The notes below the pieces were generated by a model. It did no database searches and was not told the DNA's origin. It was given only the letters and a program-made list of their open reading frames with translations. Below, piece by piece: positions 55,642-64,000 of a stretch of DNA of 64,000 nt. The translations under genes were made by a program, and so were the position numbers. Positions within the stretch are counted from its first letter, which is position 1. Each line of letters starts with the position of its first letter. Origin of the DNA: Maribacter huludaoensis (GTDB lineage Bacteria > Bacteroidota > Bacteroidia > Flavobacteriales > Flavobacteriaceae); assembly GCF_029350945.1 (NCBI RefSeq), contig NZ_JARKMS010000001.1, positions 64,375 to 128,374 of the forward strand, given 5' to 3'.

Positions 55642-56898
55642 ATGAAGGACTATCACATTTCTAAACATAATTCCTTTTATACCATTGGCCTAAACTACAA
55701 AAAGGCCGATGCCGAGGCCCGTGGTAAATTTAGTTTGGACGAAGTGGCCGTGAAATCACTTTTGCAAGAAGCTAAAAATCAGGGCATAGATGGTTTATTG
55801 GCAACATCTACCTGTAACCGGACCGAGTTACATGGTTTTGCCCAACACCCTTTTCAACTTATAAAATTATTATGTGACCACTCTAACGGAACCGTTGAAG
55901 CATTTCAAGAAGTGGCATATGTCTATAAGAACAAAGAAGCTATCAATCACTTGTTTCGTGTAGGTACAGGTTTGGATAGCCAAATACTGGGTGATTTTGA
56001 AATCATTAGCCAGTTAAAACAAAGTTTTAAGCGCTCCAAGGAATTGGGTATTGCCAATCCGTTTATTGAACGTCTTTGTAATAGTATCATACAAGCTAGT
56101 AAACGTATTAAAAACGAAACTGAGATTTCTTCCGGAGCCACATCCGTAGCATTCGCGTCCGTACAATATATTATGCGTAACGTTGAAAATGTATCCGATA
56201 AGAACATTCTATTATTTGGTACTGGCAAGATCGGCCGCAATACGTGCGAGAATTTAATAAAGCACACCAAAAACTCACACATTACCCTTATCAATAGAAC
56301 CAAAGGTAAAGCTGAACAAATTGCGGGGAAGTTCAACCTTATGGTAAAAGATTACGGCGATTTGCAATCGGAAATAAGAAAATCCGATATTCTTGTGGTT
56401 GCCACAGGTGCACAAAAACCAACGATTACCAAAGAATTGATCTATACCAATAAACCTTTATTGATATTAGATTTGTCCGTTCCCAAAAATGTTGACGCAA
56501 GCGTTTCAAATATGGACAACGTAACCGTCATCCATTTAGATCATTTATCTCAAATGACCGATGAGACATTGGAACGTAGAAAGCAATTTATTCCAGAAGC
56601 GGAAGCTATAAACGAAGAGGTAAAGCATGATTTTAACCAATGGTTGGAAACCAGAAAATTTGCTCCCGTTATCAAAGCTTTAAAACAAAAGTTAAAGACT
56701 ATAAAGGATGAAGAGCTTGACTACCAATCCAAAAAAACGGTCGATTTTAATTCGCACCAGGCAGATGTAGTCACCAATCGCATCATTCAAAAAATAACCA
56801 AACAATTTGCAAATCATCTTAAAGATGACTCGGTAGATTCCAATTCAAGTTTAGAATTTATCCAAAAAGTTTTTCAATTAGAATTGGACGAAAAATGA
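55642..56898 (+). CDS. hemA: Glutamyl-tRNA reductase
   Basis: I choose the ATG at 55642 (MKDYHISKHNSFYTIGLNYK), the usual family start; the in-frame upstream stretch from 55528 overlaps the promoter and is not conserved. The 418-residue enzyme reduces Glu-tRNA to glutamate semialdehyde, the first committed step of C5 heme synthesis. LLATSTCNRTELHG carries the catalytic Cys58. LGDFEIISQLKQ, NILLFGTGKIGRNTCENL (NADPH site) and the C-terminal helical dimerisation domain are present. The stop overlaps the start of hemC-hemD by four bases. Confidence 0.95.
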   Translation: MKDYHISKHNSFYTIGLNYKKADAEARGKFSLDEVAVKSLLQEAKNQGIDGLLATSTCNRTELHGFAQHPFQLIKLLCDHSNGTVEAFQEVAYVYKNKEAINHLFRVGTGLDSQILGDFEIISQLKQSFKRSKELGIANPFIERLCNSIIQASKRIKNETEISSGATSVAFASVQYIMRNVENVSDKNILLFGTGKIGRNTCENLIKHTKNSHITLINRTKGKAEQIAGKFNLMVKDYGDLQSEIRKSDILVVATGAQKPTITKELIYTNKPLLILDLSVPKNVDASVSNMDNVTVIHLDHLSQMTDETLERRKQFIPEAEAINEEVKHDFNQWLETRKFAPVIKALKQKLKTIKDEELDYQSKKTVDFNSHQADVVTNRIIQKITKQFANHLKDDSVDSNSSLEFIQKVFQLELDEK

Positions 56899-58475
56899 GT
56901 AAAGTAATACGATTAGGCACACGCGATAGCGAGTTAGCGCTATGGCAGGCAAATACCGTAAAAGATCAACTACAAGCATTAGGCCATACTGTAAAATTAG
57001 TTCCTGTAAAATCTACGGGGGATTTAATTTTAGATAAGCCTTTGTATGAATTAGGTATCACCGGAGTATTCACCAAAACATTGGATGTTGCCATGATCAA
57101 TGGCGATATTGACATTGCGGTACACTCCATGAAAGATGTACCCACTGCCCTACCGCAAGGGATTGTAAAGGCCGCTGTTTTAAAACGTGGTAATTACATG
57201 GATATCATGGCATTTAAAGACAATGAAGAGTTTTTGGGAGCACGTGATGCCGTTATTGCTACCGGCAGTTTACGTAGACAGGCACAATGGCTCAACAGAT
57301 ACCCAACACACACTGTTGTAGATCTAAGGGGCAATGTAAACAGCCGTTTAGAGAAATTGTACAATAATGAATGGAACGGTGCCATTTTTGCCGCTGCAGG
57401 TTTGGAACGTATTGGTTTAGAGCCAGAGAATACCATTGGACTTACCTGGATGTTGCCCGCACCTGCCCAAGGAGCTATTATGGTAGTAGCCATGGAGGAC
57501 AATGAAGAAGTTCGTGAAGCATGTGCACAATTGAACCATGAGGAAACCGATACCTGTGTTACCCTGGAAAGACAATTTCTTAGGGAACTAGAAGGTGGTT
57601 GTAGCGCACCTATAGGGGCACTATCCTATATCAACAAAGAAAATATTGTTACGCTTAAGGGCGTATTATTAAATGTTGATGGCAGCAAAAAGCTAGAAAC
57701 CGAATTAACAGCACCACTTGGCAAACACCAAAATTTAGGTATTGACTGTGCCAAGACGATTTTAGCACGTGGTGGTAGACGTTTAATGACGGAATTGGCA
57801 AGTGCTGGAACCGAGGTAAACATTTTTTCTACAAAGAAACTTACACCTCAACAGCAACTTAGCCTTAATATTTCTGTAAATGCGGATTCAGATGATTTCA
57901 TAAAAATCAATTTTAATCGTATTTCTCCGATTGTTCTTAAAAAGGAGCACAAGAATGTAGTCTTCACCAGCAAAAATGCGGTTGAAGCAGTATTGGCAAG
58001 TAGAGATGTGTCCGAATTAAATTTTAAGAATATCTATTGTGTAGGTAGAAAAACAAGACGATTTATAAAAAATAAGTTTGGCAAAATAACGCATTACGAA
58101 AACAATGCGAAAGACCTGGCCAATCACTTAGTGGAATTTATTGATGGTACAGAAGTTACCTATTTTCACGGAAATCTTAGCTTGGAAGAATTGCCTGTTA
58201 TTTTAGAGGAAAACAACATTACGGTCAATGCCATTGAAGCATATAGAACAAAATTATCCGGTAAGTCCATACCAGAATCCGTAAAAGGCATCATGTTCTT
58301 TAGTCCGTCTAACGTTGAAAGTTATCTTCAAGAAAATTCGGCAGATAAAATTGCGTATTGCATAGGCGAAACCACTGCAAAAGCGGCCAGGGAACATTTC
58401 ACTGAAGTTAAAGTTGCCAAAATACCAACGGTAGAAAGTGTTATTGAATTGGTGAATGCGGATTATGAAGATTAG
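56895..58475 (+). CDS. hemC: Hydroxymethylbilane synthase fused to a uroporphyrinogen-III synthase
   Basis: The 526-residue protein is longer than HemC alone. Residues 1 to about 302 are HemC: RLGTRDSELALWQAN, KSTGDLILDKPLYELG, HSMKDVPTALPQG, ATGSLRRQAQ and ELEGGCSAPIGAL, with the dipyrromethane-binding Cys at 236. From about residue 305 to the end it resembles HemD, with NVVFTSKNAVEAVL, YCVGRKTRRFI, TVNAIEAYRTKLSG and a closing TAKAAREHFTEVKVAKIPTVESVIELV. One protein would make and cyclise hydroxymethylbilane. It overlaps hemA by four bases. HemD sequences vary, so the C-terminal call is less sure. Confidence 0.92.
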   Translation: MSKVIRLGTRDSELALWQANTVKDQLQALGHTVKLVPVKSTGDLILDKPLYELGITGVFTKTLDVAMINGDIDIAVHSMKDVPTALPQGIVKAAVLKRGNYMDIMAFKDNEEFLGARDAVIATGSLRRQAQWLNRYPTHTVVDLRGNVNSRLEKLYNNEWNGAIFAAAGLERIGLEPENTIGLTWMLPAPAQGAIMVVAMEDNEEVREACAQLNHEETDTCVTLERQFLRELEGGCSAPIGALSYINKENIVTLKGVLLNVDGSKKLETELTAPLGKHQNLGIDCAKTILARGGRRLMTELASAGTEVNIFSTKKLTPQQQLSLNISVNADSDDFIKINFNRISPIVLKKEHKNVVFTSKNAVEAVLASRDVSELNFKNIYCVGRKTRRFIKNKFGKITHYENNAKDLANHLVEFIDGTEVTYFHGNLSLEELPVILEENNITVNAIEAYRTKLSGKSIPESVKGIMFFSPSNVESYLQENSADKIAYCIGETTAKAAREHFTEVKVAKIPTVESVIELVNADYED

Positions 58476-58508
58476 CCAATGGATGTTGGCTAAAAAATTA
58501 AAAATTAA

Positions 58509-58596
58509 CGTCTTTGCGAGCATAGCGAAGCAATCTGTTTCTTAGGAACACCAACAAACAGATTGCTTCGGAGCAAAAAGGCTCCTCGCAATGACG
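58509..58596. repeat. REP-like palindromic repeat inside the heme operon
   Basis: The arms are CGTCTTTGCGAG with GCGAAGCAATCTG, and CAGATTGCTTCG with CTCGCAATGACG. They form a long imperfect palindrome of 88 bases. This CGTCATTGCGAG...GCAATCTG unit is a known dispersed repeat type in many bacteria. It lies between hemC and hemE, where it could affect read-through. Confidence 0.85.
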
Positions 58597-58609
58597 AACA
58601 ACATAAACT

Positions 58610-59641
58610 ATGAGCTTAAAAAACGACCTATTTCTAAAAGCATTAAAAGGTGAGACTGTAGAAAGACCACCAGTATGGATGATGCGCCAAGCAGGTAGAT
58701 ATTTACCTGAGTTTATGGCAATCAAGGAAAAATATGATTTCTTCACAAGATGTCAGACTCCTGAATTGGCATCTGAAATTACGGTACAACCTATTCGTAG
58801 ATATGGTATGGATGCCGCTATTCTTTTCAGTGACATTTTAGTGATACCACAGGCCATGAACATTCATGTGGAAATGAAACCGAATTTTGGTCCGTATTTA
58901 CCGAATCCTATTCGTAATCAGAAAGATTTGGATAGCGTCATTGTTCCAGATGTTCACGAAACCTTAGGATATGTAATGGAAGCTATAAAAGCTACCAAGG
59001 AGAAACTGAACAATGAAGTTCCCTTGATCGGTTTTGCAGGTTCCCCTTGGACTATCTTGTGTTACTGTGTGCAAGGACAAGGCAGCAAAACGTTCGATAA
59101 GGCTAAAGAATTGTGTTTTACACAGCCCGTTGTTGCACATGAATTGCTTCAAAAAATTACAGATACCACCATTGCCTATTTAAAGGCTAAAGTAGCTGCT
59201 GGTGTAAATGCAGTACAGGTATTTGATTCTTGGGGCGGGATGTTATCGCCAACGGATTATCAAGAATTTTCTTGGCAGTACATTCAGCAGATTATAGATG
59301 CTTTAAAAGGCGAGGCTCCGGTCATTGTTTTTGGTAAGGGTTGTTGGTTCGCTTTGGGTGATATGGCAAAATCAGGTGCATCTGCATTGGGTGTGGACTG
59401 GACCTGTTCGGCAAGAAACGCACGTTATTTAAGTGGTGGCAAAATTACCCTTCAAGGAAATTTTGATCCCGCCAGATTGCTTTCTCCACCGGCAGAAATC
59501 AAGAAAATGGTTCACCAAATGATCAACGAGTTTGGCAAGGATAGCTATGTTGTAAATTTAGGGCACGGTATTTTACCCAATGTTCCGGTAGAAAACGCAA
59601 AAGCCTTTATTGACGCCGTAAAAGAATATAAGCCGGCTTAA
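58610..59641 (+). CDS. hemE: Uroporphyrinogen decarboxylase
   Basis: The 343-residue enzyme converts uroporphyrinogen III to coproporphyrinogen III. It shows the signatures [17 protein letters not shown] near the N-terminus (catalytic Arg cluster), [16 protein letters not shown] and [20 protein letters not shown], with a late [19 protein letters not shown]. The length is normal. It lies 134 bases after hemC-hemD, behind a REP-like repeat. A GNAT gene and hemF follow. Confidence 0.96.
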   Translation: MSLKNDLFLKALKGETVERPPVWMMRQAGRYLPEFMAIKEKYDFFTRCQTPELASEITVQPIRRYGMDAAILFSDILVIPQAMNIHVEMKPNFGPYLPNPIRNQKDLDSVIVPDVHETLGYVMEAIKATKEKLNNEVPLIGFAGSPWTILCYCVQGQGSKTFDKAKELCFTQPVVAHELLQKITDTTIAYLKAKVAAGVNAVQVFDSWGGMLSPTDYQEFSWQYIQQIIDALKGEAPVIVFGKGCWFALGDMAKSGASALGVDWTCSARNARYLSGGKITLQGNFDPARLLSPPAEIKKMVHQMINEFGKDSYVVNLGHGILPNVPVENAKAFIDAVKEYKPA

Positions 59642-59683
59642 TTTCAATCATTTGTAACATATAGCCGAAATTACAGTAGCATC

Positions 59684-60226
59684 ATGAATTCTTTTCAACT
59701 ACCAGATTTCGAAATCAATCCTATATATGAGCGAGACGGGTGGCGATTATGTGATTTTTGCTGTGCAAACGAAAATCACTTAAGTAGATTTTTTCCCAGT
59801 ACACTTGCGTCAAATTTAAATCCTACCCTGTCCAATCTTTTTGTTGAAAAGAAAGTCAGCGAGTTTATTAAACACGAGGAATATCTATTTACCCTAAAAG
59901 AGCCTCAAAACCGTAAAATAATAGGGCTGGTGTATGTAAAAGCTATTGATCTTGCTAAAAATGAAGCAGAATTAGCCTACTGCATAGATTATAACCAAGT
60001 CAATAAAGGATACACCACTATTGCGGTAGAAACCATTTCTAAATGGGCATTACAATTGCCGAATATCCATACGCTACGGATTCTTGTACACAAAACGAAT
60101 ATTGGTAGTATTAGGGTCGCAGAAAAATGTGGTTATCTTTGGAAAGAAACCTTAAAAAAATCCTTTACCCCACCTAACGAAGAACCGTTAGATATGGAAC
60201 TTTACGTTTTAGAAAATGAAAGATAA
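59684..60226 (+). CDS. GNAT-family N-acetyltransferase
   Basis: The 180-residue protein has the GNAT fold: IIGLVYVKAIDLAKNEAELAYCIDYNQVNKGYTTIAVETISKWAL holds the core strand and acetyl-CoA loop, and LRILVHKTNIGSIRVAEKCGYLW the last motif. It resembles RimJ/RimL-type ribosomal or small-molecule acetyltransferases. Its last 11 bases overlap the hemF start, so it is translationally coupled to the heme operon. Its target is unknown. Confidence 0.9.
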   Translation: MNSFQLPDFEINPIYERDGWRLCDFCCANENHLSRFFPSTLASNLNPTLSNLFVEKKVSEFIKHEEYLFTLKEPQNRKIIGLVYVKAIDLAKNEAELAYCIDYNQVNKGYTTIAVETISKWALQLPNIHTLRILVHKTNIGSIRVAEKCGYLWKETLKKSFTPPNEEPLDMELYVLENER

Positions 60227-61118
60227 ATTTTACACATACATACAACAACTTCAAGATACGATAACCGCCAAATTAGAAGAAGTAGACGGTAAAGCTACTT
60301 TTCAAGAAGATATCTGGAAACGCCATGAAGGTGGCGGTGGAAGAACCCGTGTTATAGAAAATGGGGCAGTATTTGAAAAAGGAGGCGTAAATATTTCTGG
60401 CGTTCATGGCGAATTGCCCGATAGTATGAAAGCATATTTTAAAGTGAAAGAAGGTAATTTCTTTGCATGCGGATTAAGCTTGGTCTTGCACCCAAAAAAC
60501 CCTATGGTACCTACTGTTCATGCCAATTGGCGTTACTTTGAATTGTATAATGAGCAAGGTGAAATTGTAGATCAATGGTTTGGTGGTGGTCAGGATCTAA
60601 CTCCGTATTACCTTTTTGATGAAGATGCCGTTCATTTTCACCAAGTGTGCAAAACAGCATGCGACAAACATCAGCCAACATTTTATGATACCTATAAAAA
60701 AAGATGCGATGAGTATTTTTGGAACACCCATAGAAATGAGGCACGTGGACTAGGTGGTATATTTTTCGACTATTGCAAAGCTACTCCAGAGATGAATATG
60801 CAACAGTGGTACGACTTTGTTACCGAAGTAGGTAACAGTTTCCTATCATGTTATGTACCAATCGTTATAAAGCGCAAAGACCTTGACTACACTAAGGAAC
60901 AAAGAGATTGGCAAGAAATTAGAAGAGGAAGATATGTAGAATTTAATCTAGTCCATGACAAAGGAACTTTATTCGGGTTAAAGACGAACGGAAGAATAGA
61001 AAGTATCTTAATGAGCTTGCCTCCACATGTACAATGGCGTTATGACCATCAACCCGAAAAAGGCAGTGAGGAAGAACGTTTGTTGCATATTTTAAAAGCA
61101 CCAAAAGCATGGGTTTAA
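60216..61118 (+). CDS. hemF: Oxygen-dependent coproporphyrinogen III oxidase
   Basis: The 300-residue enzyme uses O2 to make protoporphyrinogen IX. The family blocks are clear: EDIWKRHEGGGGRTRVIENGAVFEKGGVN, FACGLSLVLHPKNPMVPTVHANWRYFEL, WFGGGQDLTPYYLFDED, and RRGRYVEFNLVHDKGTLFGL, LMSLPPHVQWRYD near the end. The presence of hemF implies aerobic growth; no hemN is seen. It overlaps the GNAT gene by 11 bases and the following secreted-protein gene by 10. Confidence 0.96.
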   Translation: MKDKFYTYIQQLQDTITAKLEEVDGKATFQEDIWKRHEGGGGRTRVIENGAVFEKGGVNISGVHGELPDSMKAYFKVKEGNFFACGLSLVLHPKNPMVPTVHANWRYFELYNEQGEIVDQWFGGGQDLTPYYLFDEDAVHFHQVCKTACDKHQPTFYDTYKKRCDEYFWNTHRNEARGLGGIFFDYCKATPEMNMQQWYDFVTEVGNSFLSCYVPIVIKRKDLDYTKEQRDWQEIRRGRYVEFNLVHDKGTLFGLKTNGRIESILMSLPPHVQWRYDHQPEKGSEEERLLHILKAPKAWV

Positions 61119-62053
61119 GAACACTGCTAACATTGAGTTTACTATACTCAATTTGTATATGTTCCGCTCAAAATTCACCATATAAAAAAGCTTTTCCTGA
61201 CAAGGTAACCGTTAGGTTGTCACTACAGACCACCTCTAACAGTTTCACCGTTAGGGACAAGATAACACGTAATAAAACAGAATTTATACCCAACGATAAA
61301 AGCTATTTAGGGGTATCGGTTCTATTTCGTTTTCTAGAAGTCGATTTTGGCTATGCTCCTAACTTTTTGGCAGAGAACAAGGACAACGGAGATTCTAAAT
61401 TGATCACCTTTAACATCCGAACCTTTTTTGGTCAATTTATGCAGACGTTGGATATCTACAAACAAAAAGGCTTCTTTATTAGAACCGCAGATTTATCCTT
61501 ACCGATAGATAATCTAAGAACCTTTAAAATAGGCGGAACCTCCAGTTACATTTTTAACGAAGATTTTTCATTTCGGGCAATAGGCTTTCAAAATGAATGG
61601 CAAAAGCAGAGTGTTGGCAGTTTTATACCCAGTATATCTTACTATTACACTAAGTTTAGACTAGAAGACCCCATAATTGACAATCAATTGGAAAAATCCT
61701 TAAAAGTGGCCATTGGTCCGGGTTACTACTACAATTGGGTCTTTGATGAAAACTATCTTGTTTCTGCCGGTGCCACTGGCGGGTTAGGTTTCAATTATTC
61801 AAGTACGGAAGGCAAAACCTCTTTCAATGGACTGGCACAACTTATATTTAGGTTGACGGGTGGCTATAATTCTGAAAATTTTTTTAGCGGCGTAAACATC
61901 AACACCCAGCTCTTAAGCCATACTTCAGATGAAAATTTTATTTTGGACGACTCCATAAGTTTTCTTGAATTCTACGTGGGCTACAGATTTGACGCACCAA
62001 GAAAGTGGATTCAAAAAGCTGATGAGATAAGTCGTAAATTCGGAATAGAATAA
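61109..62053 (+). CDS. Secreted DUF4421-like outer membrane protein
   Basis: The 314-residue protein has a signal peptide (LLYSICICSAQ). A chain of beta-strands follows, alternating aromatic and polar residues (KVTVRLSLQTTSNSF, YLGVSVLFRFLEVDFGYAP, SLKVAIGPGYYYNWVF, SFLEFYVGYRFD), which suggests a small outer membrane barrel. This resembles the DUF4421 family, although the match is by eye. It overlaps the hemF 3' end by 10 bases and so belongs to the same transcript. No function is known. Confidence 0.72.
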   Translation: MGLRTLLTLSLLYSICICSAQNSPYKKAFPDKVTVRLSLQTTSNSFTVRDKITRNKTEFIPNDKSYLGVSVLFRFLEVDFGYAPNFLAENKDNGDSKLITFNIRTFFGQFMQTLDIYKQKGFFIRTADLSLPIDNLRTFKIGGTSSYIFNEDFSFRAIGFQNEWQKQSVGSFIPSISYYYTKFRLEDPIIDNQLEKSLKVAIGPGYYYNWVFDENYLVSAGATGGLGFNYSSTEGKTSFNGLAQLIFRLTGGYNSENFFSGVNINTQLLSHTSDENFILDDSISFLEFYVGYRFDAPRKWIQKADEISRKFGIE

Positions 62054-62064
62054 ACCTTAGTGAT

Positions 62065-62853
62065 ATGAAGCAAAAAATATATCAGATCGATGCATTCACC
62101 TCTAAACTGTATGGAGGCAACCCAGCAGCAGTTTGTATTCTAGAATCTTGGTTAGACACCAGTTTAATGCAACAGATAGCTGCCGAAAATAATTTAGCCG
62201 AAACCGCTTTTGCCGTTGCCAAAGATGATCATTATGAGTTACGCTGGTTTACCCCAGAAGTTGAAGTTGATCTTTGTGGACATGCTACCCTTGCGACCGC
62301 CTTCGTCCTGTATAACCACTACGATTACCAAGAAAATACGCTTCGGTTTATTTCTCCTAGAAGTGGAGAATTATTGGTGCAAAAGGACGACTCGGGATTA
62401 TTAACGATGGATTTCCCTGCAGATGAATTAATAGCGGTATCAGAACAAGCCAATATATCGGAGGCCATTGGCAAAACACCTACAAAGACCTTTAAAGGAA
62501 AGACCGATTACATGCTTATTTATGAAACCCAGGAGGAAATAGAAGCCATGCAACCAAATTTTCATCTGTTGAACGAGTTGGATTGTAGAGGTGTCATTAT
62601 TACTGCAAAGGGTAACGATGTAGATTTTGTATCACGCTTTTTTGCTCCGCAATGCGGTATACCGGAAGATCCAGTTACCGGATCTGCACATACCACCTTA
62701 ACCCCATATTGGTCAGAGAAATTGAACAAGAAAGTAATGACCGCCAAACAATTGTCTGAGCGTGGCGGCGATATACAATGTGAATATCATGGAGACCGTG
62801 TAAAAATATCCGGTAACGGGGTTTGTTATTTGGTTGGGGAAATAAGCATTTAA
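62065..62853 (+). CDS. PhzF-family isomerase/epimerase-like protein
   Basis: The 262-residue protein has the PhzF signature: YQIDAFTSKLYGGNPAAVC at the start, ENNLAETAFAV with the conserved catalytic Glu, LCGHATLATAFVLYN and the late GIPEDPVTGSAHTTLTPYW. Members are isomerases with two similar halves. Most have no known substrate, and phenazine synthesis is not implied. It is the last plus-strand gene of the heme region, 11 bases after the DUF4421-like gene. It is convergent with the helicase gene. Confidence 0.93.
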   Translation: MKQKIYQIDAFTSKLYGGNPAAVCILESWLDTSLMQQIAAENNLAETAFAVAKDDHYELRWFTPEVEVDLCGHATLATAFVLYNHYDYQENTLRFISPRSGELLVQKDDSGLLTMDFPADELIAVSEQANISEAIGKTPTKTFKGKTDYMLIYETQEEIEAMQPNFHLLNELDCRGVIITAKGNDVDFVSRFFAPQCGIPEDPVTGSAHTTLTPYWSEKLNKKVMTAKQLSERGGDIQCEYHGDRVKISGNGVCYLVGEISI

Positions 62854-62854
62854 A

Positions 62855-64000
62855 CTATTTCCAGGTGATCGTCTTTTTAGATACTTCCTCAAATTGATAT
62901 TTTAAATGGGCAAATCTAGCTTTTAACAACACTTTTCTGCCTTTTAAAGTTCTCGTAAAAAGTATTTTAGAGCCATCTACGTGTGCGTTCCAATGTTTTT
63001 GAAAAATCAAAGCTTCGGTTTTGTTTTTAGACACTTCCTTTGGAACTACATAGTAATTTCTAATGTTCAACTTTCGCTTAAACCAATTGCTGTTTACCAG
63101 TAAATATCGTGGATTGTCAACGGGCGCTATAATCTCTTCTAAAAGAGAGATAAATACATTACTATCATGTTGGCTAGCATCTTTTAAATAGGTAGAAAAA
63201 GTTCCTTTTAAATTCTGTTCGGCATGTATGGTAGCATTGTTAGATTCAAAGTACGGAGTCTTATCATCTAGCAAATACCCCAACACCGCTTTTGCTATTT
63301 TCTTTGTTTTCTTGTATTGATTACCAAATAGAAAGTAAAGCTTTAATGCTTTGAACGTTTTTGGTCCAAAACCAAGAAGAAGGGCTGCGCAGAATATATA
63401 AAAAACCTGCAAAATGCCTTTGCCCAAAACGGCACCCATATTTTTAATTAAAAATTCTGGAACAAACATAGACACCCCTAAAACTACTTCTAGCATCACA
63501 TACTTACCTGCATTTAAGGCATGTAATTTTTTTGTTTTGGCAAAAGGCTGATCACCGGCGGAGGGTATCTTAAGTTCTCGCACCAAAATGGAACCTTTTT
63601 CAATGGCGTGATTCCATCTATATAGAAAGTCAGATTTCTGTTGTGCGGTTTCTAGCATTTCTGCGTTAATCGTTGCTAAATCGGTAGTTTCATTCCATAC
63701 CAGAGGTAATACCAATCGGTCTATTCCGTTGGAAATATAAATTTCATCACGGAGCGATACCCCTGTAAAGGCTTCAAAACGTTGCTGTAGTTTTTCCATG
63801 TCCTTACCACCATCGGTAGCAGTTGGGTCCAAACAGGCTAAATGCCAAATAGTACCTGTTTTATCAGGATTATGTGCATCTACCCGAATAGCGCGACCTC
63901 GCATTTGATTGGAAGAAACAAAAGAACCTACATAAGACGCCAAGATCAAAGTGTTAATACAAGGTGCATCCCACCCTTCGCCTAGAAAAGCTTTTGTACC
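62855..64000 (-). CDS. Superfamily 2 helicase, C-terminal part with membrane-like tail; N-terminus beyond the window
   Basis: The frame is open to base 64000, so the N-terminus is missing; 381 residues are visible. The start of the visible part has TKAFLGEGWDAP (motif V) and SSNQMRGRAIRVD (motif VI), so this is the second RecA-like domain of a DEAD/DEAH or type III restriction-like helicase. After it, two hydrophobic segments at about 63361-63502 (YVMLEVVLGVSMFVPEFLI and ILQVFYIFCAALLLGFG) look like membrane helices. They are followed by a 150-residue domain with no family I recognise. This layout is unusual. The enzyme may be tied to a membrane. Confidence 0.82.
   Translation of the reverse strand, partial: GTKAFLGEGWDAPCINTLILASYVGSFVSSNQMRGRAIRVDAHNPDKTGTIWHLACLDPTATDGGKDMEKLQQRFEAFTGVSLRDEIYISNGIDRLVLPLVWNETTDLATINAEMLETAQQKSDFLYRWNHAIEKGSILVRELKIPSAGDQPFAKTKKLHALNAGKYVMLEVVLGVSMFVPEFLIKNMGAVLGKGILQVFYIFCAALLLGFGPKTFKALKLYFLFGNQYKKTKKIAKAVLGYLLDDKTPYFESNNATIHAEQNLKGTFSTYLKDASQHDSNVFISLLEEIIAPVDNPRYLLVNSNWFKRKLNIRNYYVVPKEVSKNKTEALIFQKHWNAHVDGSKILFTRTLKGRKVLLKARFAHLKYQFEEVSKKTITWK

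Noticed and set aside
58509..58596. Insertion sequence in the heme operon
   Set aside because: The element has no transposase and the form of a REP-type palindrome, so it is listed as a repeat.
1..64000. tRNA, rRNA or riboswitch
   Set aside because: I saw no cloverleaf, rRNA segment or conserved riboswitch core in the intergenic regions I read.

Overview
The window is from a member of the Bacteroidota, most probably a marine Flavobacteriaceae. The evidence is the low G+C content, the weak Shine-Dalgarno signals, a good match to the Bacteroidota promoter (TTG, then TAnnTTTG), the DUF1080, GMC and sugar-isomerase gene families, the LytTR/LytS and reg_prop sensor types, and a HemC-HemD fusion. 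I cannot name the genus. I saw no rRNA, tRNA, CRISPR array, transposase or prophage gene. Almost all of the sequence is chromosomal housekeeping and accessory metabolism.

Layout. 1-6.5 kb holds the 5' part of a dGTPase gene, a small secreted protein and a PiT-type phosphate transporter that share an upstream 11-bp-phased TAACCTTA repeat, a DUF6503-like secreted protein, and the yicC-gmk-nadD operon. 6.6-18 kb is a sugar-oxidation island: two DUF1080 lipoproteins, three sugar isomerase/epimerase-like TIM barrels, two GMC flavoprotein dehydrogenases, a Tat-targeted gluconate-2-dehydrogenase subunit 3-like protein, a Gfo/Idh/MocA oxidoreductase, and small ASCH and DinB genes. This set fits oxidation of glycosides to 3-keto-glycosides, followed by cleavage and epimerisation of the keto sugars, partly outside the cytoplasm. 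18-24 kb has small membrane proteins, a LytTR regulator and histidine kinase pair, and a MarC protein. 24-37 kb holds maintenance genes: S41 protease, dCMP deaminase, HupE-like, TerB-DnaJ, bacilliredoxin, PlsC, an HD hydrolase, a GT2 transferase, a radical SAM protein, a crotonase and an NtrY-like kinase. 37-49 kb has a large reg_prop sensor kinase, HemJ, two tandem 1000-residue BNR/VPS10-like proteins and an exported alpha/beta hydrolase. 49-62 kb is a heme biosynthesis region: hemH-DUF3050-MATE on the minus strand, and hemA-hemCD-hemE-GNAT-hemF on the plus strand behind a divergent AraC regulator. The window ends in a PhzF gene and the C-terminal part of a superfamily 2 helicase with an unusual membrane-like tail.

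How it works together. The heme genes and distant hemJ cover much of the route from glutamyl-tRNA to heme, but hemL and hemB are not here. The GMC enzymes carry a Cx5Cx3C motif like the [3Fe-4S] subunit of bacterial FAD glucose dehydrogenases. They lack signal peptides, so export would depend on the Tat signal of the subunit 3 partner. Several short genes (29-67 residues) were placed by reading the sequence directly. Two REP-like palindromic repeats and several hairpins lie between genes.
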